The notes beneath the pieces are model-generated. The model saw only the letters and a list, made by a program, of their open reading frames with translations, searched no databases and was not told where the DNA came from. The position numbers and the translations under genes were made by a program. A stretch of DNA of 64,000 bases. Origin: Pithys albifrons albifrons. Lineage: Eukaryota > Chordata > Aves > Passeriformes > Thamnophilidae. The stretch's first letter is position 1, and each line of letters starts with the position of its first letter. Positions 13,280 to 24,147 of the stretch are shown piece by piece. The stretch is taken from positions 1,612,001 to 1,676,000 of the forward strand of contig NC_092480.1 of the NCBI RefSeq assembly GCF_047495875.1, in the 5' to 3' direction.

Positions 13280-16200
13280 GTAAGAGAAAACCTTTACTCA
13301 CATTTCCTACCTTTTTTCCTTCCTCTTTTATGAAGTGATGAAGCTTTGAAGGGGCTCCTCTGGTGCCAGCACAAAACTCCTGTGCCAGGAGAGTTCATCC
13401 AGCATCTTCTCCTGCCCAGCCTTGGTTGGGTTTGTTGGGTTTGCTGCTGAGCTCAGAAATGCCTGTGTTTGTAAAGGATGCTCAATATTCCATCATTCTG
13501 TCCAGCTCCAGAGTTTTGCTGCTCATTTACATCCTGAATTGCAGGGTTAGTTCTGGATCTAACAGCAAGGTGATAGATAAGACCTTCTGAGTTATTAACT
13601 TTTCAAAGTCTCATGAAGGTGTGTTTGGTGAATCATTGTCTTTGCAGAGCTCTTCTGTTTCTAGGATACATCAGGGCATGTAGTCTCATCCATCATATGG
13701 CAGTTTTTTACTGGAAAACCATGTAAGATGACAATATATTAGCAATTTTAGTGGGTTTTTATAAAGCCTTTAAAATACTCTACAAATAGTAAATAATTCA
13801 TTAAAAAAAGAGGAATTGTCTGAATTTCTAGCACAGTCTAAGAAATGGTGTTTGGTGAGGTCTCAGTGTTCTAATTATTCAGTGGTCGGTTAAACACTGA
13901 GAAACAACAATTCCATCTGTATTCCAAAGGCTCCTTTGCTGCCTGGGATCCTCCTGCTGGGGGGTGGCAGCAGCTTCCACTGCCCAGGGCAGGGAAGGGA
14001 AATGAGATCCCAACACTGACAATTCCATCTGTATTCCAAAGTCCCCATTTGCTGCCTGGGATCCTCCTGCTGGGGGGTGGCAGCAGCTCCCACTGCCCAG
14101 GGCAGGGAAGGGAAATGAGATCCCAACACTGAGAAACTCCAGCAATCTCAGCACACACCAACAATTCCATCTGTATTCCAAAGGCTCCTTTGCTGCCTGG
14201 GATCCTCCTGCTGGGGGGTGGCAGCTCCCACTGCCCGGGGCAGGGAAGGGAAGGGAAGTGAGATCCCAACACTGAGAAACTCCAGCAATCTCAGCACACA
14301 CCAACAATTCCATCTGTATTCCAAAGGCTCCTTTGCTGCCTGGGATCCTCCTGCTGGGGGGTGGCAGCTCCCACTGCCCGGGGCAGGGAAGGGAAATGAG
14401 ATCCCAACACTGACAATTCCATCTGTATTCCAAAGTCCCCATTTGCTGCCTGGGATCCTCCTGCTGGGGGGTGGCAGCAGCTTCCACTGCCCGGAGCAGG
14501 GAAGGGAAATGAGATCCCAACACTGACAATTCCATCTGTATTCCAAAGTCCCCATTTGCTGCCTGGGATCCTCCTGCTGGGGGGTGGCAGCTCCCACTGC
14601 CTGGGCAGGGAAGGGAAATGAGATCCCAACACTGACAATTTCAGCAATCTCAGCACCCACCAACAATTCCATCTGTATTCCAAAGTCCCCATTCACTGCC
14701 TGGGATCCTCCTGCTGGGGGGTGGCAGCTCCCACTGCCCAGGGCAGGGAAGGGAAGGGAAATGAGATCCCAACACTGAGAAACTCCAGCATTCTCAGCAC
14801 ACACCAACAATTCCATCTGTATTCCAAAGTCCCCATTTGCTGCCTGGGATCCTCCTGCTGGGGGGTGGCAGCTCCCACTGCCCGGAGCAGGGAAGGGAAA
14901 CAGGAGCACACCACAAGAACCCCCATCTCGTGTGGCTGGTTCCCATGCCAGTGCTGCCTGCCCAGAGACACCCTGCCCTGGGAGGTGCCCTGCTGCCATC
15001 CCTGGGCTCTGCAGGGCTGAGCCAGAGTCCAGCAGGGCACACTCACAGGGGCTTGGTGGGGAGTGCTGGCACAGGCACCTCCTGTTTCATTCAGCACCAG
15101 TTTCTCCAGCAGTGGGATCTGCTCTCCCAACTCAATTTGCACTTCAGGGTGCTGTGTTAATGCCAGTGAGTTTAAGCACAAATGATGTTTTCCCTGTGCT
15201 GGGGAGAGAAGCTTCTCCCTTCTCCAGCCAGATTGCTGCTGGATGACTCCTTGCTCCCTATCCCACGCTCTGATTCCCAAAGCTTGCCCTTCCTTGGAAC
15301 AGTGGCTTTCCCCACGGTGTATTTTCTGTGCTAACCAGCTGGGGAAGACCCTGATCTACCACATTAAATCTGTCATTTTATAAAGTTACTGAATGCATTC
15401 TGCAAGAGGAAGGTTGTGCTCGAGTGGGGGGACACACACGACACAAACAAGGGTTACATAAAAGGTGTTTCAAAAGCAAAAGCATTTAAGCTCCTAATCT
15501 GGGCAAGTCTTTCAAGTCTGGGGATAAAGGGACAAGATGCAAGAAGGTCTAACAAACCATCCCAAACAATCCCAGAGCAGCTGGTTTTGACAAAGAGCAC
15601 CTTGTTTGGGCAGTGAGATTTATTCTCAAATAACTGTTTCATTTCAGTACAGAAAATGGTTGTTTCCCTTTGGATCCAAACACACTGAGAGCCACTGGCC
15701 AGAGCATCACCCTCTCAGTTCTGGACCAATTGTGCTCCTTATTGTTCCACTGATAACACCAGAACAAACCACAGGGCAGGAAACTGCAAAGCCAAATTTA
15801 CCACAGCACATGAAATGCAGAACGTGACTGAGGGGGACAAGAGCTCTGAACTCTTCTGACATATTCCCCAAGAGCAAACACATGTTCTAAGTCCCTGTGG
15901 CATCCCCTGGGCTTGAGGGAGAGGGAATTCTTTAAAGGAATTGTTAGGCAGAAGGGGAGCCAGAGGCAGGGAACATGCAGGGCCATTCCCCACCAGAGGT
16001 GCTGAACGTTGGAATCACAGGTGGCCCCTCGGGGGGACCTCATCCTCCCACCCTTCCACACCAGCTCAGAGGATTGTGCTACTTTAAGCCTCATGTTATG
16101 ACTTTTCCAGACTCTGAACTTAGCTCTGATCCCCCTCAGAAGCGCTACATGGGTGTGAGAGTGAGGATGCCAGTGCGGGAACTGCTGAGGAAAATCCGGC

Positions 16201-19200
16201 TCTCCAGAGGCTTGGACCCAACCCACAGCAAGGTGAGGCTGGAAAATCCCAGGGCTGCAGCATCTTGGGGCACACCCCCCACACTCCCAGGGTCCTGGAG
16301 AGGTCACACCTGTCTCTTCCACTCACCAAATTAATGCTTTAGGTGAAGGTGGAGAACATACCAGATTTTGTATAGGGTGGGGGCTTGAGAGAGTGGCAGC
16401 AGGAGCCCCCCATGCCATTGGTGTTACAGACCAAAGAAGGACCAAGAACCAATTCCTCCAGCACCAGAGGTTTGAGAACAACCTGCCCGAGGAGGTGGTG
16501 GGCTCCCACATACCTGGTTTGATGTAAAGACCTTTATAAGCCTGCCATGAATCACCCACTCTTGGAATTCTGTCACCTGCAGATTCTGCCAAGGAAAACA
16601 CACAGCACAGGGCACAGTTAACTTGGTTCAGGTTACAATATTTGCCAGGGCTTCATATTGAGTGTGTCTCAAACTGAGTTGGGTGGTTTGTCTCCTCAGG
16701 AAGCCTCATCAGTGAAGATGGTGACCAAAGGATCCTCGGGGAAAAAAGGTTTGGAAACTCCTCTGGGGGTAAAAGAGCTTTGTTTGCTGGTGGGATCATC
16801 AGTGTTGGGTACCCAAAGAGCCAGACCACCTCTCCCCTGTGGGCAGTGATCCATGCAATCAATTAGGTTGGAAAAGACCTCTGAGGTCATCAAGTCCAAC
16901 CCACGGTTCCCATCTCCCCTCAAATTACAGAGGCAGGTTAGCTGTGCATCACCACCACCTTTGGGTGACCTGGGGCAGGACCTCTGGTGGGAGGATCTCC
17001 TGTGTGTGTCTCCCCTCTCAACTCTAAACAACTTGTTTCTTCCTTTCTTTCCAGCAGAGAAGAGAAGAGCTCACCCTTATACAGAGAAGCAGCTTAGACA
17101 GGTATGCAGAACACCTTCAGCCCCTCTGTGCCAGCCTCCTGGGGCATAATTCCTGCTCCTTCAGCCCCTCTGTGCCAGCCTCCTGGGGCATAATTCCTGC
17201 TCCTTCAGCCCCTCTGTGCCAGCCTCCTGGGGCATAATTCCTGCTCCTTCAGCCCCTCTGTGCCAGCCTCCTGGGGCATAATTCCTGCTCCTTCAGCCCC
17301 TCTGTGCCAGCCTCCTGGGGCATAATTCCTGCTCCTTCAGCCCCTCCGTGCCAGCCTCCTGGGGCATAATTCCTGCTCCTTCAGCCCCTCTGTGCCAGCC
17401 TCCTGGGGCATAATTCCTGTTCCATCACCGAGGGAGAACAGGACACTTCATGTCTGCTCTCCCTCCCCCATTTCCACCCTCCCTGCTCTTGGTGCTGTTT
17501 CAGAGTAAGCAGAACGTTGGGCAAACGCTGAAAGGCTTGGAGGACCTTGATATCCTGGTGGAGGTGCTGCAGGAGGACCTGAACAAGAGCCAGCAGAAGG
17601 AGGAGGCTCTGAGGGCTGTGCCAGCTGGGTTTGGACAGAGCTTCTCCATGGATCCACAGAGCTCCCGGTGGGAAAGTGCAGGGAGCAAGGAAAGGCTGCC
17701 CAGCCCCACCAGACTGCACCAGAACTGCTGCTCCAGAATGTTCAACCCAACCCCGAGGGAAGTGGCAGAGAATTCCTTCCCTGGTGGCCACCAAACCTCT
17801 CCAGGGATGTTCTCCAGGACAGAGGAGGAGGAGAGCAGCTGGTGGGTGCAGGGGGCACTCAGCAGCTCCCACAGGGACTTCTCCAGGAGCTCTTCCCAGG
17901 ACACACCTGCGCAGCTCAGCCCAGCAGGGATGGGAGCTCCCAGGGGCCCTGCAGACACCAAGGGACACCTGAAGCTGGTCCCAGCTTCCTTCACACAGCA
18001 GGACCTCTCTGCCCTCTCCTTCTTCCAGTTCCAGCTGCACAGGGAGGAGAGTTTGCTGAGGAACATCCCAGCTGACAAGCTGCTTGCTCCTGATGAGAAT
18101 GGCAACAGGTCTCCCATTTTTCTACTGAAACACATTGATTTCTATTGAAATTTCCTGATTTCTGCTTCTTGGGCCCCCCCTTCTCCTGAGCCTTTGCTCT
18201 GACTTCACCTGGTTCTTCACCTGTTTCTTGCACACCTCCAACAAAGGTTCTGTGCTGAGTGGGAAGCTCAGACTTGCCTCAGTACACAGAATTTTGGGCT
18301 GGGAGTAAAACCATAAAGGCTCTGTGTGTCCAGTGTCTTTGCTGAGCTGCAGCTGCTCTCAGGACAAATGCAGGGTGTTAAAACAGGCAAGACTGAGAGG
18401 TCTATGTAGGTATTCACAAGAAAATATAAATCAGCAAAATAAGTAATTATTTCTGAGAAAAAATAAGCCAAAGAGATCTTGGCCATGCTGGAGACACTCA
18501 CAGGGTAATTACTGGGGTTATTAACTAGTTGTAAAAACCAAACAGACCCTGCTAGTCCCAAAGGACTGGGAGTGGCTGGATATAAAAAGAAAGCAAAGGT
18601 TTTACTGATCCCAGTAAATCCCAGTAAATCCCAGTATTTCTAGAATGGTGTGTTTATAGGGAAAATAGCTATTTATAAAAAAATAAATATAAACTATGGA
18701 ATTAGGTTCTGTGCAGCTGAGGAAGTTTGGGGAAGTTGGATCAAATCAGACTGACAGAAAGCTTGGCATGACTTGGCAACTTTCCTGGTCTTGGTGAGAA
18801 GGGGATTAATTCCCTTTCCCAATTTAAAATGTTTATAACTCCACCCAGGGAAAGGTGAGCACAGCCCTGTCCTCTTCCCTGGAGTACCATGTTCTATTCA
18901 TACTAATGCAATAATAAAATTAGGCTTCATTTTCCACCAAGAATGTAACTAAGGAAATTGCACCAAGCCACCTATTACCATATTTCCTCCTTAATTTTTA
19001 AGTAATAAACAAAAAATGCTCACAGAGGAATGAAATAAATCATGATTAAGAAATTAAGGCATTTCTATTCTCTTGTTTATGCAAAATTTCCACCAGACAA
19101 CTGAGTTCTATGAAGTATTTAAACAGCCTCAAAAGTACATATAAAGGCAGGACTACACCAAGCAAGCTGAGTTCTACTGACAGGGCAACAACAGCAAATA

Positions 19201-22200
19201 AATAATAAAATATAAATACAGAAATAGTAGCAATAAAATAACAAAACTAGCAACATGCCAGAGTTACTTGGGTGTCTTCAAGAATAACGTGCTGCAAGAG
19301 AAGGGGAGAAAAAAATAAAGTCAATACCTGCATTAATTTTTCCTCCAGCAGGAACAAGAAAATTTACAAGAAAAAAACCAATTTACAAGAACAATTTACA
19401 AGAAAAAAAGCCCTTTTTTGGGAATGAAATTCGGTAGAAACATTTGTGCTATTTTGAGTAGCTCAGTGAGACTCAACACTCAGATGACATTGAGGTCCCC
19501 ACGGGACTCCATTCCAGGTTGGAAATATTTAAGTGCAAGTGGATGGTTCCCCCTCTCTCGTTTTTTTGGGATCTTCCACTCTTTTCCCTGTACAAACACA
19601 GACAGAAGCACAAAGGAATTGTGGAGCAGCTCCTGGAGAAGAATTGTGTAACAGCAACAAGGGAGGAGCAAGAAATCCTGGCAGACAAAAATCAGCAACT
19701 CCATTATTAATAAAGACAAAATAAATGCTTAAATACCCCCAAGATTCTGGCATTTGCCACCCTGGACATTTCCTGCTTTATGAGACATTCTGCTTGTTAA
19801 TGTTGAGTGTTTTAACTGCTGTTTTACCTTCTAATTGTTCCAAACTGGGTTCTGTTCCAGGCTGCTGCACAAGGCTGTTGCTCAGGGAAGAAGAGCTCTG
19901 ACTTATGCCCTGGCTCAGAGATTTGCATCCCTAAATAAGATCAACGAGAAGGATGCAGAGAAACGGGTAGGAAGGTTATTGTGTCAGAAATAAAGTCATT
20001 TTCTATCCCATGCAAACACCTTTCAAAGCCTCAGTTAAGCTCCAAACATCCTTTTGGACAGGGGGTCCTGGGAGAGAAGGGGCACAGGAACAGGGAGGGA
20101 GGAATAGCACAAGTCCCAACTCCCCACATTGTTGTTTTAAACCCATTTTTGCCTCTCCCACCAACTCTGTGCCCTTCTCCCCTGCTCAGACTGCCTTGCA
20201 TCTGGCAGCAGAGAAGAACCAGCACCTGATGGTGAGTGACCTGATATCCCTGGGAGCCAATGTCAACGAGCAGGACAGCTGGGGGAAAACTCCACTCCAC
20301 CTGTGTGCAGAGAACGGATATCTGAGGGTTTTAGAGGTAAGTTTTGGTGGGTAAAGGCTTTGGGAAAACTCCATCTGTGTGCAGAGAACGGATATCTGAG
20401 GGTTTTAGAGGTAAGTTTTGGTGGGTAAAGACTGGGGGAAAACTCCACCCCACCTGTGTGCAGAGAATGGATATCTGAGGGGTTTAAAGGTAAGTTTTTG
20501 TTGGGCAAAAGCTGGGGGAAAACTCCACCTGTGTGCAGAGAATGGATATCTGAGGGGTTTAGAGGTAAGTTTTGGTGGGTAAAGGCTGGGGGAAAACTCC
20601 ACCTGTGTGCAGAGAATGGATGTCTGAGGGTTTTAGAGGTAAGTTTTGGTGGGTAAAAGCTTTGGGAAAACTCCACCTGTGTGCAGAGAATGGATATCTG
20701 AGGGGTTTAGAGGTAAGTTTTGGTGGGTAAAGGGTGGGGGAAAACTCCACTCCACCTGTGTGCAGAGAATGGATATCTGAGGGTTTTAGAGGTAAGTTTT
20801 GTTGGGCAAAGGCTTTGGGAAAACTCCATCTGTGTGCAGAGAATGGATATCTGAGGGTTTTAGAGGTAAGTTTTTGTTGGTCAAAACTCCACCCCACCTG
20901 TGTGCAGAGAATGGATATTTGAGGGTTTAGAGGTAAGTTTTGTTGGGTAAAGGCTTTGGGAAAACTCCACCTGAGTGCAGAGAATGGATATCTGAGGGGT
21001 TTAGAGGTAAGTTTTTGGTGGATAAAGACTGGGGGAAAACTCCACCCCATCTGTGTGCAGAGAATGGATATTTGAGGGTTTAGAGGTAAGTTTTTCTTGG
21101 GTAAAGGCTTTGGGAAAACTCCACCTGAGTGCAGAGAATGGATATCTGAGGGGTTTAGAGGTAAGTTTTGGTGGGTAAAGGCTTTGGGAAAACTCCACCT
21201 GTGTGCAGAGAATGGATATTTGAGGGTTTTAGAGGTAAGTTTTGTTGGGCAAAGGCTTTGGGAAAACTCCATCTGTGTGCAGAGAATGGATATCTGAGGG
21301 GTTTAGAGGTAAGTTTTGTTGGGTAAAAGCTTTAGGAAAACTCCACCTGTGTGCAGAGAATGGATATCTGAGGGGTTTAGAGGTAAGTTTTGTTGGGTAA
21401 AAGCTTTAGGAAAACTCCATCTGTGTGCAGAGAATGGATATCTGAGGGTTTAGAGGTAAGTTTTCTTGGGTAAAGGCAGAGTAAATGTATGTTCTTGGGT
21501 TTAAAATATACAGGGGTTTTCTATCCCTGAACATCAGCTCTGGTTAGAGATGGAGGTAGGGGAGGAGGGGATATCCTGGCACTGCCAAAGGTCAGGAATT
21601 ACCTGGATATTCTTCGTTCCAGGTTTTGAAGCATTGCAAAAACAATGGGGTGTGTGTGGAAGTTGATCTGCCTGACCACTATGGTAAGAGGAAAGGTTTA
21701 ACCACACGGAATCTCAGTGGGGAGTCCCAAATCTATGGAGAGATTTGCTCAGGGAGGGGTTCAGGCTCTGGCTTTGACTCCCCCCTGCTCTGCCCTGCCC
21801 AGGTCTGACCCCTCTGCACTGTGCTGCTCTTGCCCACACTGTGCTGGTGACAGAATCCCAAAGAACCGCCACGGACACTGACCTGGGAAGGTTCCTCAGG
21901 CTCCGCCGGGATCAGATCCTGGAGGGAATTCACTGCCTGCTGCAGATGGGAGGAAAGCCCGAGCTGCAGGTGAGGGCACAGCAGGCTGGGCCATGGCCAG
22001 GGGGCTCCTCCTCCTGCTGCCATCACAGCCTTTGCTGTCACCTGCAGGTACTGAGGTCGTGTCAAATCGCCAGAATTGAGGAGAACACGGAGCTCTTGGC
22101 TTTGCTTGGCTCTCACAGGGCCCAGAACATTCTCCAGGAGGTAACTGGTGCTCATTGTCGTGGGCTCTGGGAACCATCCCAGGGAATTCAGTCAGGAACA

Positions 22201-23650
22201 GAAGCCACTCAGCAGATGGTGCTCCCAGCCTTGTCCTGCCTTGCAGAGGGCAGAAAATCCCCTTTTTGTGGAAGAAAACCACTGCATAAGCTTTTTTTAA
22301 TCACCCTTTTATCCCAGCCAAACTCTGGGGACTGTTACATTTATTATAAGCAAATATTGGCTAAATTTTTGGTGCAGGAAACAAGACACCAGCACTGAAA
22401 AGCAGAGCCTTGAGTGCTTAACAGAGGAGAAAGTTTCTAAAGTGAAACTCTGCTCTGTAGTGCAATATCTGGCAGAGATTCCAGGATTCCTGTCCAAGAT
22501 AAAGCAAATATTCAGGGCTTTAAAAAAGTTACAGCTCTTTTATCTTTTCTAGAGTCTTTTTGGACTCTGCCAGGTAAGAGTTCCCACCAGTGTAAATATA
22601 CAGAACCCAACAGTATAGAAATAGTATTATATATCCATGTATTAATTAATTATTATTTAGTTCATATTATTAATACCCATTAATAATAATTAATATTAAT
22701 TTTACATCAATAATAATGGTTCTAATGTCACCAATGTATTATATAATTAATGTATTATATAATATATATTGTATAATATATAGCTATTGTAGATATTATA
22801 TTATAGATATTATAAAATATATATATAATATATAATACATATAATATATATTATATATAATATTATTATAATATATAATATTATATAATATCTAGAATAT
22901 ATAGATATTATAAAAATATATAATATATATAATACATATAATGTATATAATATATATAATATTATTATAATATCTATAATATTATATAATATCTATAATA
23001 TATAGATATTATATAACACATTTTTATATAATACATCTATAATAGATATTATACAACACATCTATAATAAATATTATATAATACGTTTATTATATAATAC
23101 ATCTACAATAGATATTATACAATACATCTATAATAGATATTATATATTTATTATATAATTATATTTATTATATAATTAATTATATTTATTATATAATACA
23201 TATATAATAGCTATTATATAATACATGTATTTATTACATATACAATATATAATAGATATATAACTTTAGCATAGTATAACAGCCAATCAGTTCAATAATA
23301 ACTGGAAATTTGCTGTTCTCCTTCCTCCATCTGCACAGACTTACAGCTTGGATGCTCCAGGAGGAATTCCCAGTCCCTCAGCACCAGGGGACTTCCCTGG
23401 GCTCTGTTCCATGCCAACCTCAGACCTCTTGGATGGCATCCTTACAGGTAGCTCTGCCCAGGGTCTCTTGTCCTGGCACTCACCCAAGCCCAGGCAGGAA
23501 ATGTGGCCTTAGGAGGGACGTTGGCATGTGGGTTGTGCTGAGGTCTCTTGGTTTGTTGCCTTCCAGGGAGATGCTGAGGACACTCATCACCCTCATCCCG
23601 TGGTCCAACTGCTGAAGGACAACCAGAGGACAGGCAGGGAAAGCCTCTAA
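13039..23650 (+). CDS. OCA-motif / ankyrin nuclear IkappaB-like protein (IkappaB-zeta-like)
   Basis: Exon model: 13039-13279, 16111-16232, 16700-16748, 17055-17101, 17504-18108, 19861-19966, 20190-20336, 21623-21683, 21803-21969, 22048-22140, 22553-22573, 23339-23447, 23577-23650. All introns are GT-AG and phases chain to 613 codons. Residues about 95-107 (YMGVRVRMPVRELLR) form an OCA motif, as in POU2AF1 and IkappaB-zeta. Residues about 340-515 match the IkappaB-zeta ankyrin core (LLHKAVAQGRRALTYALAQR, NQHLMVSDLISLGANVN, YGLTPLHCAALAH, CLLQMGGKPEL). Family members act in the nucleus with NF-kappaB p50 to tune inflammatory genes. The C-terminal repeats are poorly conserved. The OCA motif argues against IkappaB-NS (NFKBID). 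True NFKBIZ maps elsewhere in birds as I recall, so I treat this as a paralogue. The first exon and the 21-nt microexon are the least certain parts. Confidence 0.8.
13880..14910. repeat. Minisatellite, 8 units of about 112-141 nt
   Basis: Units share ATTCCATCTGTATTCCAAAG, GGGATCCTCCTGCTGG and GGGAAATGAGATCCCAACAC. GGATCCTCCTGCTGG occurs eight times. Some units also carry a roughly 28-nt module (GAAACTCCAGCAATCTCAGC), so unit length alternates between about 112 and 141 nt. It lies in intron 1 of the IkappaB-like model. Long minus-strand open frames here arise only from repeat periodicity. Confidence 0.9.
16111..16232 (+). CDS. OCA-motif exon
   Basis: Acceptor ACTTTTCCAG, donor AGCAAG|GTGAGG. 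It encodes a basic segment with GVRVRMPVRELLRKIRLSRG. In OCA-B/POU2AF1 the matching segment contacts the POU domain of Oct1/Oct2 and DNA, and IkappaB-zeta carries a related motif. The Arg and Leu-Leu positions typical of the motif are kept. Confidence 0.85.
16858..16908 (-). repeat. Short CR1 3'-tail fragment
   Basis: AGGTTGGAAAAGACCTCTGA followed by GGTCATCAAGTCCAACCC is the reverse complement of the CR1 tail. Only about 50 nt remain, inside an intron of the IkappaB-like gene. Confidence 0.75.
17108..17425. repeat. 44-nt tandem repeat, about 7 copies
   Basis: The unit contains CTTCAGCCCCTCTGTGCCAG and CTCCTGGGGCATAATTCCTG. Copies are nearly identical and repeat every 44 nt. The array fills most of the intron between the 47-nt exon (ends 17,101) and the large exon starting at 17,504. 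Confidence 0.95.
20337..21475 (+). repeat. Exon-derived tandem array carrying 15 extra splice donors
   Basis: Unit length is about 73-79 nt. Each unit copies the last 45-50 nt of the ankyrin exon (ACTCCACCTGTGTGCAGAGA, ATGGATATCTGAGGGTTT, TAGAG) plus its donor GTAAGTTTT and about 25 nt of intron. Donors lie near 20,337, 20,411, 20,490, 20,565, 20,639, 20,713, 20,792, 20,865, 20,933, 21,007, 21,085, 21,161, 21,235, 21,309, 21,383 and 21,455. Reading through the first donor meets TAA after a few codons, so use of a later donor would truncate the protein. Confidence 0.95.
22553..22573 (+). CDS. Possible 21-nt microexon
   Basis: TTATCTTTTCTAG acceptor and CAG|GTAAGAG donor flank 21 nt that read SLFGLCQ in the required phase 0. 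The exons on either side also join in phase without it, so it may be optional or spurious. Confidence 0.35.
22620..23275. repeat. AT-rich simple repeat, (TATAATA)n type
   Basis: About 650 nt are almost pure A and T with interleaved TATAATATAT, ATTATATAAT and ATAGATATTA motifs, many of them self-complementary. It fills the intron before the penultimate exon of the IkappaB-like gene. Confidence 0.95.
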
Positions 23651-24147
23651 GGGTGTCACAGCTCCAACTTCCTGCTGGAATCATCTCAGCTGGATCCAGA
23701 GTGGAAAAGCAAACGAAGAAATGGGGAATCCTCGTGGCAGGTGGCACCACTGTTAGGAATTCAGTGTGAGATGCTCCAGGGAATGGCCAGGCCTTGGGTT
23801 TCTCCCAAAGCTGAGCTCTTGTGCTTCTCCTCTGAGGTTTGAGTTGTTGCTGTTCTGCTGTCTGGGGTGTTTTATGTTGAGATAAAGCCCTCTTTGTTTT
23901 TAGCCACTCTGGAGGGTGCCAGTGTAAGATCAGTCTCTACACTCTGATTTTAACCTTCAGATGTGCTGAAAACCTGAGGCAAAATGTCATTTTAAGCAGG
24001 AGCTGGGGGAATTCAGAGTCTGCTGAGCTGTTTCCTGCTTTCTGCAGCCTGGCTCTGGATTTGTCCAGGAGCTGTCACTCTTTAAGGCAGAAAATCCCTC
24101 CCAGAGAAATCACACACTCTCTTACTGAGCACGATTTTTTCAATAAA
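23651..24147 (+). other. 3' UTR and poly(A) signal of the IkappaB-like gene
   Basis: After the TAA at 23,648-23,650, the first clear AATAAA is at 24,142-24,147. No gene lies between. Confidence 0.55.

Noticed and set aside
13871..15280. Repetitive minus-strand frames up to 283 codons
   Set aside because: They follow the minisatellite period, with in-phase copies of the same peptide in several frames at once.
20263..21272. Minus-strand repeat protein-like frames
   Set aside because: They are the antisense of the exon-derived splice-donor array.
16111..22140. Assigning the gene as NFKBIZ or NFKBID itself
   Set aside because: The OCA motif excludes a plain NFKBID, and the BTG4 neighbourhood and weak C-terminal repeats do not fit canonical NFKBIZ. 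A tree is needed to decide.
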